A stretch of DNA of 27,887 nucleotides, taken from CAZPUI01 sp964415525. GTDB lineage: Bacteria > Acidobacteriota > Holophagae > Holophagales > Holophagaceae. The stretch's first letter is position 1, and each line of letters begins with the position of its first letter. A program made the position numbers and the translations under genes. The notes under the pieces are model-generated. The model saw only the letters and a program-made list of their open reading frames with translations. It made no database searches and was not told where the DNA came from. Shown one piece after another: positions 6,788 through 12,712 of this stretch. The stretch is taken from NCBI GenBank assembly GCA_964415525.1, contig CAYQAS010000054.1, forward strand, positions 1-27,887, given 5' to 3'.

Positions 6788-8221
6788 ATGGATGCACCGA
6801 CCCTCCTCGCCCTCGCCCATGCCCGTCTCAACGCGGGGGAGGCGCAGGTGCAGAATGTTTGGGCTTCGAATCGTGCCCTGGGGCTTGTCTGGGCCCCGGA
6901 GCGCAGGGCGGGGCTCGGGTCCGGCCTCGTCTGGGTGTTCATCACGAACCCCAAGCCCTTTCTGTGGCTGCTGCACGAGAGCGATCCCGCCTGTGCGGCC
7001 TTGAAGGCGGAGGCCAAGACGGAGTTGAGCCGCCGCTGGGGGCAGGAGCTGAAGGGCGCCCGCCTGGAGGACGTGGAAGGCGATCCCCGGGAGCGTTGGC
7101 TGGGTCTGCGCTTTCGCCGCCGCGCCATCACTGGGCGCATCGAGGTGACACGCCTCGCCTTCCAGGCCATTCCCGGTCGATCCGGGCTTCGCCTGGATGG
7201 CCTCGACCTTAATCAGACCCGCATCGGTATGGGTGTGCCATTCGCTGTCGCTCCGCCGGAGCTCCCGCTCACGGATCCCCCGCCCCTGGTGCGCTGGAAG
7301 GCCCGCTTCGGCGAGGGTTGGATGGAAGCCGTCACGCATCCGCCGGTGGAGGTCCTGCCGGGGGAGGGGTCGTTGCTGGATCGCCATCGCGCCACCAGCA
7401 GCGCCCAGGCCGCCGAGTTGATTCTGGCGCCGAAGCAGGCCGCGGTGGACCGCAAGCTGGACCAGGAGCGCAAGCGTCTGGAGCGCTATCGGGAGGCCCT
7501 GGCTTCGGACCGGGTGCGTCACTTGAAGGCTCTGGAGTTGAGAGAACCCGCTGCGGCGCTAAGCGGCGAGCTCTACCGTCTGCGGGGTGCCATCGGCGAG
7601 GTGGAACTGCTGGACGGCCGCATCCTGAAACTGGTGGACGGTTACAACGCCGAACGCACCGCCCAGCGCTGGTTTGCCGCCGTGAAGCGCGCCGAGCGCG
7701 GCCTGGGGCGCCTACGAGAGCTGGAAGCCGAAATGACACGCCGCCTGCGGGAGATGGAAAAGGCGCTCGCCGCGCCCCCGGATCCCGTGAAGGCCCCCGC
7801 CCCTCGCAAGGAGAAAGCACGCATGAAGCAGGATGAACGCACCGACCGCCGGGCCGACGGGAAGGGCAAGGCCTTCCGTTCCGTGATGGTGGACGATTTC
7901 GAGGTGTTGATCGGGAAGGGGGACGCCGACAACGACGCCCTGACGTTCAAGGTCGGTGCCCCCCAGGACCTTTGGCTCCACGTGGCCAACGTGCCCGGCA
8001 GCCACGTCATCATCCGCAACCCGGACAAACTGAGCGAACTGCCCCGAGATGTGATCGAGCGGGCCGCGCAACTGGCGGCCTGGCACTCCAAGGCCAGGGA
8101 GGCCGGCAAGGTGGAAGTCCATGTCTGCCGCGTCGCGGATGTGAGCAAGCCCCGGGGCTTTGCTCCCGGCAAGGTGCTGCTGCGAACCTTCAAGGCCGTA
8201 CGGGTCTATCCGAAGGCCTGA
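6788..8221 (+). CDS. rqcH: RqcH/NFACT-family protein (ribosome-associated quality control), divergent
   Basis: A 477-residue NFACT protein. Family members bind the 60S/50S subunit carrying a stalled nascent chain and, in bacteria, recruit tRNA-Ala to add C-terminal alanine tails. Residues ~1-205 are a weakly conserved NFACT-N region, ~210-350 are charged helices likely forming the long coiled coil (KLDQERKRLERYREAL, RLRELEAEMTRRLREMEKAL), and ~362-475 are a clear NFACT-R (DUF814) domain with DNDALTF, DLWLHVANVPGSHVII and SKPRGFAPGKVLL. It is about 90 residues shorter than Bacillus RqcH, and the usual G-R-x-S-N-I-I-L block reads PGRSGLRLDG. The ATG at 6788 directly abuts GGAGGG, leaving almost no spacer, and TACACT (6776-6781) sits at leaderless distance, so translation may start on a leaderless mRNA. 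Confidence 0.82.
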   Translation: MDAPTLLALAHARLNAGEAQVQNVWASNRALGLVWAPERRAGLGSGLVWVFITNPKPFLWLLHESDPACAALKAEAKTELSRRWGQELKGARLEDVEGDPRERWLGLRFRRRAITGRIEVTRLAFQAIPGRSGLRLDGLDLNQTRIGMGVPFAVAPPELPLTDPPPLVRWKARFGEGWMEAVTHPPVEVLPGEGSLLDRHRATSSAQAAELILAPKQAAVDRKLDQERKRLERYREALASDRVRHLKALELREPAAALSGELYRLRGAIGEVELLDGRILKLVDGYNAERTAQRWFAAVKRAERGLGRLRELEAEMTRRLREMEKALAAPPDPVKAPAPRKEKARMKQDERTDRRADGKGKAFRSVMVDDFEVLIGKGDADNDALTFKVGAPQDLWLHVANVPGSHVIIRNPDKLSELPRDVIERAAQLAAWHSKAREAGKVEVHVCRVADVSKPRGFAPGKVLLRTFKAVRVYPKA

Positions 8222-8243
8222 GGTCTATTGCAGGAGTAATGAC

Positions 8244-8275
8244 AAGAAGGCGGGCCCTTTCGGGCCCGCCTTCTT
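8244..8275. terminator. Bidirectional hairpin terminator
   Basis: A 14-bp perfect stem (8244-8257 with 8262-8275) around a TTTC loop, with TTCTTTGT on the plus-strand exit. It lies between the convergent rqcH and Lys-rich protein genes, 22 bases after the first stop and 17 bases from the second, so it can serve both strands. Confidence 0.85.
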
Positions 8276-8292
8276 TGTGACTGGAATGCTGC

Positions 8293-9075
8293 TTACTTGG
8301 CAGCTTCTTCCTTCACGGCCTTCTTGGCAGCCTTCTTGACCTTCTTGGCAGCCTTGGGGGCTTCGGTCTTGGCTTCGTCCTTCTTGGGCTCAGCCTTCTT
8401 CTCGGCCTTCTTCTCTTCGGCGATCAGGGCCTTCTTGGCCTCTTCCTTCTTGGCGGGCTTGACGCACTTGCAGCCCTTCTCGCACTTGCAATCCTTGCCG
8501 CCCTTGCACTCCTTGGCGCACTCGGCCTTCTTCTCGGCCTTGGGCTCAGCCTTCTTCTCGGCCTTCTTCTCTTCGGCGGTCAGGGCCTTCTTGACCTCTT
8601 CCTTGACAGCTTCCTTCTTGGCCTTCTTAGCCTTCTTGGCCTTAGGCTCTTCCTTCTTCACTTCATCCTTCTTGGCCTCGTCCTTCTTGGGCTCAGCCTT
8701 CTTCTCGGCCTTCTTCTCTTCGGCGGTCAGGGCCTTCTTGACCTCTTCCTTGACAGCTTCCTTCTTGGCCTTCTTGGCAGGCTTCTTGGTCTCTTCCTTC
8801 TTGGGCTCGACCTTCTTGGCTTCGTCCTTCTTGGGCTCGGCCTTCTTGGGCTCAGCCTTCTTCTCCTCGGCGGTCAGGGCCTTCTTGACCTCTTCCTTCT
8901 TGCAGTCGTCCTTCTTGCACTCGGACTTCTTGCAATCCTTGGCGCAGGCCTTCTTGGCCTCAGGCTTCTTGGCCTCGACCTTCTTGGCTTCGGTTTTTTC
9001 GACCTTCTTCGCATCCTGCGCGACGGCGGGGCTGAAGAGGGCTGCGGCGACGAGCAGGGCTGCCAGCTTGAGCAT
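8293..9075 (-). CDS. Exported Lys/Ala/Glu-rich repeat protein with two cysteine clusters
   Basis: A 260-residue low-complexity protein I cannot assign to a family. Residues 1-19 (MLKLAALLVAAALFSPAVA) are a clean signal peptide with an A-x-A cleavage site before Gln20, so the rest should be periplasmic or secreted. The mature chain is mostly AKK/EKKAEPKK/VKKALTAEE repeats, highly charged and probably helical or extended. It holds ten cysteines in two groups: C44, C48, C53, C58 and C186, C190, C196, C198, C202, C204; the second (KDCKCEKGCKC) resembles a metal-thiolate cluster. Two 90-base stretches are identical (8539-8628 and 8686-8775), a sign of recent internal duplication. Start: GGGAGAT six bases before ATG 9075, plus the signal peptide. 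The equally long plus-strand frame over it is a mirror artefact of the repeats. Confidence 0.8.
   Translation of the reverse strand: MLKLAALLVAAALFSPAVAQDAKKVEKTEAKKVEAKKPEAKKACAKDCKKSECKKDDCKKEEVKKALTAEEKKAEPKKAEPKKDEAKKVEPKKEETKKPAKKAKKEAVKEEVKKALTAEEKKAEKKAEPKKDEAKKDEVKKEEPKAKKAKKAKKEAVKEEVKKALTAEEKKAEKKAEPKAEKKAECAKECKGGKDCKCEKGCKCVKPAKKEEAKKALIAEEKKAEKKAEPKKDEAKTEAPKAAKKVKKAAKKAVKEEAAK
8539..8775. repeat. Intragenic direct repeat, two identical 90-base copies 147 bases apart
   Basis: Bases 8539-8628 and 8686-8775 are identical. Partial copies of the same unit lie at about 8390-8440 and 8850-8900. The period of 147 bases is exactly 49 codons, so gain or loss of a unit keeps the reading frame. 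It encodes the recurring block KEAVKEEVKKALTAEEKKAE of the Lys-rich exported protein. Confidence 0.85.
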
Positions 9076-9093
9076 GTAAATCTCCCAGTGGTG

Positions 9094-9108
9094 TCCGGAC
9101 AGTCCGGA
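9094..9108. promoter_or_regulatory. TCCGGA-N3-TCCGGA repeat in the 5' leader of the Lys-rich protein gene
   Basis: TCCGGACAGTCCGGA consists of two copies of the self-complementary hexamer TCCGGA three bases apart, so it is both a direct and an inverted repeat. It lies between the predicted transcription start (~9112) and the ribosome site of the minus-strand gene starting at 9075. It could be an operator or a small leader hairpin; nothing visible decides between these. Confidence 0.4.
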
Positions 9109-9118
9109 GCATGGGCCA

Positions 9119-9147
9119 ATGTAAGCAGGTTTTGGGCCACCATGCAA
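9119..9147 (-). promoter_or_regulatory. Sigma-70-like promoter for the Lys-rich exported protein
   Basis: On the minus strand, TTGCAT (9147-9142) and TTACAT (9124-9119) are separated by exactly 17 bases, a good -35/-10 pair. The start of transcription would be near 9112, giving a leader of about 37 bases before ATG 9075. Confidence 0.6.
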
Positions 9148-9251
9148 CGGCAGACATATCAGAACCTACCGTGCTGGATTGCGTGTTGCGCGCGTTGCAA
9201 TTCGCCACTTGTTGCAGGATTCGACAGTGTTTGAGCCTAGTGTTGCGAGGC

Positions 9252-10676
9252 TCAGCCCGCATCTTCGGATCCTTCGGCGAGTCCCAGGTCCCGGAGCTTT
9301 CGATAGAGGGTGGTCCGGTCCTTCCCCAGGATCTCGGCGACCCGGCTTTTTCGCGGTTCGTGGCGCAGAAGTACTTGAATATAACGGTGTTCAAGCTGCT
9401 CAAGGGTGGGCAGGTGATCCCATCCGTCGATCAATTCCAGCAAGGGGGCTGGCGCGAAGGGCAGGGTGACCTGCTTGGAGCCGACTTCATCTCTGAGCTT
9501 CTGGGGCAGATCCTCCAGGGTGATCTCTCGTCCTCGGCTGAGCTGAGTGAGGTGTTCTGCCACATTGGCCATTTCTCGAACGTTTCCAGGCCAACTGTAC
9601 CGCTCCAGCACGTCCCGAGCGTCCCTGCGGAGGGTGTAGGTCTGACCGTCCTTGCGGCTGAATTCCTCCATGAAGTGGTCCAGCAGCAATGGAATATCGG
9701 AGACGAGCTTGCCTGAGCGCTCGTCCCGGCTCCAGCGGTCACGCACCGGCGGAACCCTGATCTCCACGACGCTGAGCCTGTAATAGAGGTCCTCCCGGAA
9801 TTTCCCGCTCTTCACCATCTGGTGGAGATCCCGGTTGGTGGCGGCGATCACGCGGACGTCCACCTTGAAGGTGCGGCTGCCGCCGACCCTCCGGATTTCG
9901 CCTTCCTGAAGCACGCGGAGCAGACGCACTTGGAAACTGGGGCTCGTCTCCCCGATCTCGTCAAGGAAGATGGCGCCGCCATTCGCTTCTTCGAACAACC
10001 CCTTCTTGTCGCTGATGGCGCCGGTGAAGCTGCCCTTCTCGTGGCCGAAGAGCTCGGATTCCAGGAGGCTTTCGGTCAGGGCGCCACAGTTCACGGGAAC
10101 GAAGGCCTTGTCCTTGCGGTCACTGCTGAGGTGGACGTGGCGCGCCACGAGCTCCTTGCCGGTGCCACTCTCGCCGTGGATCAGGACGGTGGCTCGGCTG
10201 TTCTGGAGGGAGGCGATGGTGCGGTAGACCTCCATCATCTTGGGGCTGGAGCCGATCATCACGCTGCGCGGGCGAGCCGCAGCTGGTTTTGGCCCATCCT
10301 TGCTCTCCTTGCGGAGGATGGCCCGCTTGACGAGGCTCTTCACTTCCTCGTTGTTCCAGGGCTTGGAAATGAAGTCGAAGGCGCCTTCCCGGACGGCCTC
10401 CAGGGCTTTTTCCAAGGTTCCAAAGCCCGTCAGCAGGATTGTCTCGATCCCCATCGGCTTGGCGATCCGCAAGAGATCAATGCCGTCCAATGCCGCTTCC
10501 AGGTTGATGTCCGAGAGCATCACCTCGACGCCACCTTTATTCATCAACTCGATCGCTTCCTCGGGCGTGGTGGCCTTGAGTACCTCCAGATTGAGGCCCT
10601 CCTCGCCCTGCCCGAGCAGCAGCTCAAGCAGTTCACAGGTCTCCCTGCTGTCGTCCACTACCAAAACTCTTGCCAT
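9252..10676 (-). CDS. Sigma-54-dependent NtrC-type response regulator
   Basis: A 474-residue regulator with three domains. The receiver (1-~125) has acidic pocket D8/D9, phospho-acceptor D56 and K105. The AAA+ sigma-54 activation domain (~140-370) has Walker A GESGTGKE (168-175), the sigma-54 contact loop GSFTGA (215-220, Ser in place of the usual Ala) and Walker B AIFLDE (235-240). The Fis-type helix-turn-helix (~430-466) ends in SRVAEILGKDRTTLYRKLRDLGL. Compared with the common PPLRERxxDIPLL motif there is an insertion of about ten residues (PPVRDRWSRDERSGKLVSDIPLL). The start at 10676 follows GGGTGG; a GTG three codons earlier is possible. No histidine kinase gene is adjacent. It is divergent from the DUF4412-like gene across 87 bases, in which I see no -24/-12 promoter. 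Confidence 0.92.
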   Translation of the reverse strand: MARVLVVDDSRETCELLELLLGQGEEGLNLEVLKATTPEEAIELMNKGGVEVMLSDINLEAALDGIDLLRIAKPMGIETILLTGFGTLEKALEAVREGAFDFISKPWNNEEVKSLVKRAILRKESKDGPKPAAARPRSVMIGSSPKMMEVYRTIASLQNSRATVLIHGESGTGKELVARHVHLSSDRKDKAFVPVNCGALTESLLESELFGHEKGSFTGAISDKKGLFEEANGGAIFLDEIGETSPSFQVRLLRVLQEGEIRRVGGSRTFKVDVRVIAATNRDLHQMVKSGKFREDLYYRLSVVEIRVPPVRDRWSRDERSGKLVSDIPLLLDHFMEEFSRKDGQTYTLRRDARDVLERYSWPGNVREMANVAEHLTQLSRGREITLEDLPQKLRDEVGSKQVTLPFAPAPLLELIDGWDHLPTLEQLEHRYIQVLLRHEPRKSRVAEILGKDRTTLYRKLRDLGLAEGSEDAG

Positions 10677-10763
10677 CGTTACCACCCGATTGGTTTTTCC
10701 CTGGATCGGATCGGGGAACCTGACTACTCTGCATCCAGAATCCCTATCCCAGAGGAGAATGAC

Positions 10764-11519
10764 ATGAAAAATTCGTGCCGATTCCTGATGCCCCTGCTGA
10801 TGGCGGGCACCTGTCTTCTAGGTGCTGACCTGACCATCACCTTCAACACCAAGGGCAAGGGGCTTTTTAAGGCCGCGGGCGGTGTTCAGGTCGAGCACTA
10901 CTCCGAGGCCTACATGCTTAGCCGGGATGAGGCGAACAAGCTGGACACCCTCGTGGACTATGGCAAAGGCATCACCTACACCATCAACCATAAGAAGAAG
11001 ACCATCGACATGCTCAAGCTGGAGGATGCCCTCGCCGCCATGGAGTCAGTCGGGGGACAGGCGGAAGGCATGGCCAGCGTGATGGGTGCCATGTTCGGAG
11101 ATCCCAACGATGTCAGCGTGGATAAGGACGGCACCGAAGTCGTGGCGGATCGCCTCTGCAGCCGTTACAAGATCCGGGTCGCGAAGCTCAACGCCGAACT
11201 TTTTGCCGATCCTAAGCTCAAGATGCCCGTGCCAGACGCCGTCTGGGCCAAGCACATGAAGGCCAGCGCCGCCCGCATGGCCGCCGCCGGCCCCGCCGCT
11301 GCCGCCTTCAAGCGCCTCTATGAGGAGATGGCCAAGATCAAGGGCGTCGTGCTCAAGAGTGTCATTGGTGGCGGCATGATGATGCCCACCATGGAGCGCA
11401 CCGCCACGGGAGTCTCCACCGCTGCCGTCGATCCTGGCATCTTCAAGCTGCCCGAGGGCTACAAGCTCGAGGATGTGGGCAAGAAAATGCGTGAGGACAT
11501 GGCCAAGGCCGCCAAGTAG
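10764..11519 (+). CDS. Exported DUF4412-like protein
   Basis: A 251-residue protein with a signal peptide (MKNSCRFLMPLLMAGTCLLGA, cleavage near Ala21 before DLTITF). The mature part opens with an extended-strand region (residues ~22-80) in which a substrate-like YSEAYML and a DYGKGITYTINHKKKTIDMLKLEDAL stretch resemble DUF4412 proteins, which are related to outer-membrane lipoprotein-carrier folds; the function is unknown. The C-terminal third is Ala- and Met-rich (KHMKASAARMAAAG, GGGMMMPTMERT). AGGAG at 10753-10757 precedes the ATG. It is divergently arranged with the response regulator, which makes it a natural candidate target, though the sequence does not prove this. A terminator follows within 20 bases, so it is probably a single-gene unit. 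Confidence 0.75.
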   Translation: MKNSCRFLMPLLMAGTCLLGADLTITFNTKGKGLFKAAGGVQVEHYSEAYMLSRDEANKLDTLVDYGKGITYTINHKKKTIDMLKLEDALAAMESVGGQAEGMASVMGAMFGDPNDVSVDKDGTEVVADRLCSRYKIRVAKLNAELFADPKLKMPVPDAVWAKHMKASAARMAAAGPAAAAFKRLYEEMAKIKGVVLKSVIGGGMMMPTMERTATGVSTAAVDPGIFKLPEGYKLEDVGKKMREDMAKAAK

Positions 11520-11538
11520 AAACGCGGTCATTCCGGGA

Positions 11539-11567
11539 GAAGGGGGCCTTTGGGGCCCCCTTCGTTT
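11539..11567 (+). terminator. Hairpin terminator after the DUF4412-like gene
   Basis: A 10-bp GC-rich stem (GAAGGGGGCC at 11539-11548 with its complement at 11554-11563), a five-base loop and then GTTT. It lies 19 bases after the stop at 11519 and directly before xseB. Confidence 0.75.
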
Positions 11568-11579
11568 AAGATTGAGCCC

Positions 11580-11816
11580 ATGACGAAATCGACGGAAACC
11601 TTCGACCAAAGCCTGGATCGACTGGAGGCCCTGGTCCAACAGCTGGAAACGGGTTCGCTCCCGCTCGAATCGGCCCTGGAGCGGTTCGAGGAGGGGATCG
11701 GCTTGACGCGTGCCCTTCAGGATCAACTGGCGGATGCCCAGCGCCGGGTGGAAGTCCTCAAGCAGGGGCTGGCGGGGGAATACCGCACCGAGCCCCTGGA
11801 AGGAGACTCGGAGTGA
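11580..11816 (+). CDS. xseB: Exodeoxyribonuclease VII small subunit
   Basis: A 78-residue protein of standard XseB length. The two-helix pattern is complete: FDQSLDRLEALVQQLETGSLPLESALERFEEG followed by a second coiled-coil helix (LQDQLADAQRRVEVLKQGL). It forms the nuclease with XseA, which is not in the window. It heads the xseB-ispA-dxs unit, a gene order found in many bacteria, and its stop overlaps the ispA start as GTGA. There is no ribosome site before ATG 11580; TAAGAT at 11567-11572 ends seven bases upstream, so a leaderless transcript is possible. An alternative upstream in-frame ATG at 11550 lies inside the terminator and is rejected. Confidence 0.93.
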   Translation: MTKSTETFDQSLDRLEALVQQLETGSLPLESALERFEEGIGLTRALQDQLADAQRRVEVLKQGLAGEYRTEPLEGDSE

Positions 11817-12712
11817 GCACGCCCTCGGAACATCAGGTCAAGGCGGACCTCGCCCGGCTGCTCCCTTTGTTTGATCAGGCTTACCTGCTCCCCTTCACCA
11901 CTGGCGAAGCGCTGTTGGTGGGAGAGGCCATGCGCTACAGCCTGGAAGCCGGTGGCAAGCGTGTGCGTCCGGTGCTCTGCATGCTGGCTGCCGAAGCCGT
12001 TGGTGGCAGTGCGGATGCGGCATTGCCCTGCGGGCTCGCCCTGGAATTCATCCATACCTATTCCCTGATCCACGACGACCTGCCGGCCATGGATGATGAT
12101 GACCTCCGCCGCGGCAAGCCCACCTGCCATGTCGCATTCGGCGAGGGGCAGGCGATCCTGGCGGGGGATGGATTGCTGACGGAGGCCTTTGCGCTGTTGG
12201 CCCGCGATGCTCGGCTGGAGCCCGTGATCCGCATCGAGGCGATCTCGGTCCTGGCGGAAGCCGCGGGGTGGCGCGGAATGGTCGGGGGACAGAGCCTGGA
12301 TCTGCATGGCGAGACCCTCATCGAAGAAGGGAAGCCCTACGATCTCGACCACCTCCAGCTCATCCACCGCCTCAAGACGGGCGCCCTGTTGCGCGCTTCC
12401 CTCGAAATGGGCGCCGTGGCCGGAGGCGCCAGTGCCTCCCAACGGATTGCCCTGCGTGAGGCGGGCGCGGCCATGGGGCTGGCCTTCCAGATTCAGGACG
12501 ACATCCTGGACGCCACGTCCACCGCAGAAGCCATGGGCAAGCGCGTGGGCAAGGACCAGGGCAAGATCACCTACCCGCAGCTCCTGGGCATGGAGGCTTC
12601 CCGCCGTGCCTTGGCGGAGGCCACTGAGAAGGCCATCGACCTGCTGCAGACCCTCCCGGCCCCCCAGAGCCTGATTGCCTGGGCCCGCTTCCTGGCGGAG
12701 CGCACCGCGTGA
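11813..12712 (+). CDS. ispA: Short-chain polyprenyl diphosphate synthase (farnesyl diphosphate synthase)
   Basis: A 299-residue trans-prenyltransferase that condenses isopentenyl diphosphate with allylic diphosphates. Both aspartate-rich motifs are present: DDLPAMDD (first, D88-D95) and QDDILD (second, ~228-233). GGKRVRP (48-53) binds isopentenyl diphosphate. The residues just before the first motif (FIHTYSLIHDD) and the total length match IspA-type farnesyl/geranyl synthases, not longer-chain octaprenyl enzymes; exact chain length cannot be read with certainty. Start GTG 11813 overlaps the xseB stop, and the stop overlaps the dxs GTG start, so the three genes are translationally coupled and supply the same pathway. 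Confidence 0.93.
   Translation: MSTPSEHQVKADLARLLPLFDQAYLLPFTTGEALLVGEAMRYSLEAGGKRVRPVLCMLAAEAVGGSADAALPCGLALEFIHTYSLIHDDLPAMDDDDLRRGKPTCHVAFGEGQAILAGDGLLTEAFALLARDARLEPVIRIEAISVLAEAAGWRGMVGGQSLDLHGETLIEEGKPYDLDHLQLIHRLKTGALLRASLEMGAVAGGASASQRIALREAGAAMGLAFQIQDDILDATSTAEAMGKRVGKDQGKITYPQLLGMEASRRALAEATEKAIDLLQTLPAPQSLIAWARFLAERTA

Noticed and set aside
8293..9000. Repeat array resembling a CRISPR at first glance
   Set aside because: The repeats are in-frame codon repeats of a coding gene with period 147 and no unique spacers.
8297..9079. Plus-strand 260-residue frame rich in Ser/Phe/Leu/Ala, opposite the Lys-rich gene
   Set aside because: It is the complement of AAG/GCC/GAG repeats read in register. 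The minus-strand frame has a signal peptide, a ribosome site and a promoter; this one has none.
9822..10763. Upstream extension of the DUF4412-like frame, antisense to the response regulator
   Set aside because: The real gene starts at 10764 with AGGAG and a signal peptide; the extension lies over a certain gene and has no homologous pattern.
10677..10763. Sigma-54 (-24/-12) promoter between the regulator and the DUF4412-like gene
   Set aside because: I found no GG-N10-GC pair with the right context on either strand of the gap.
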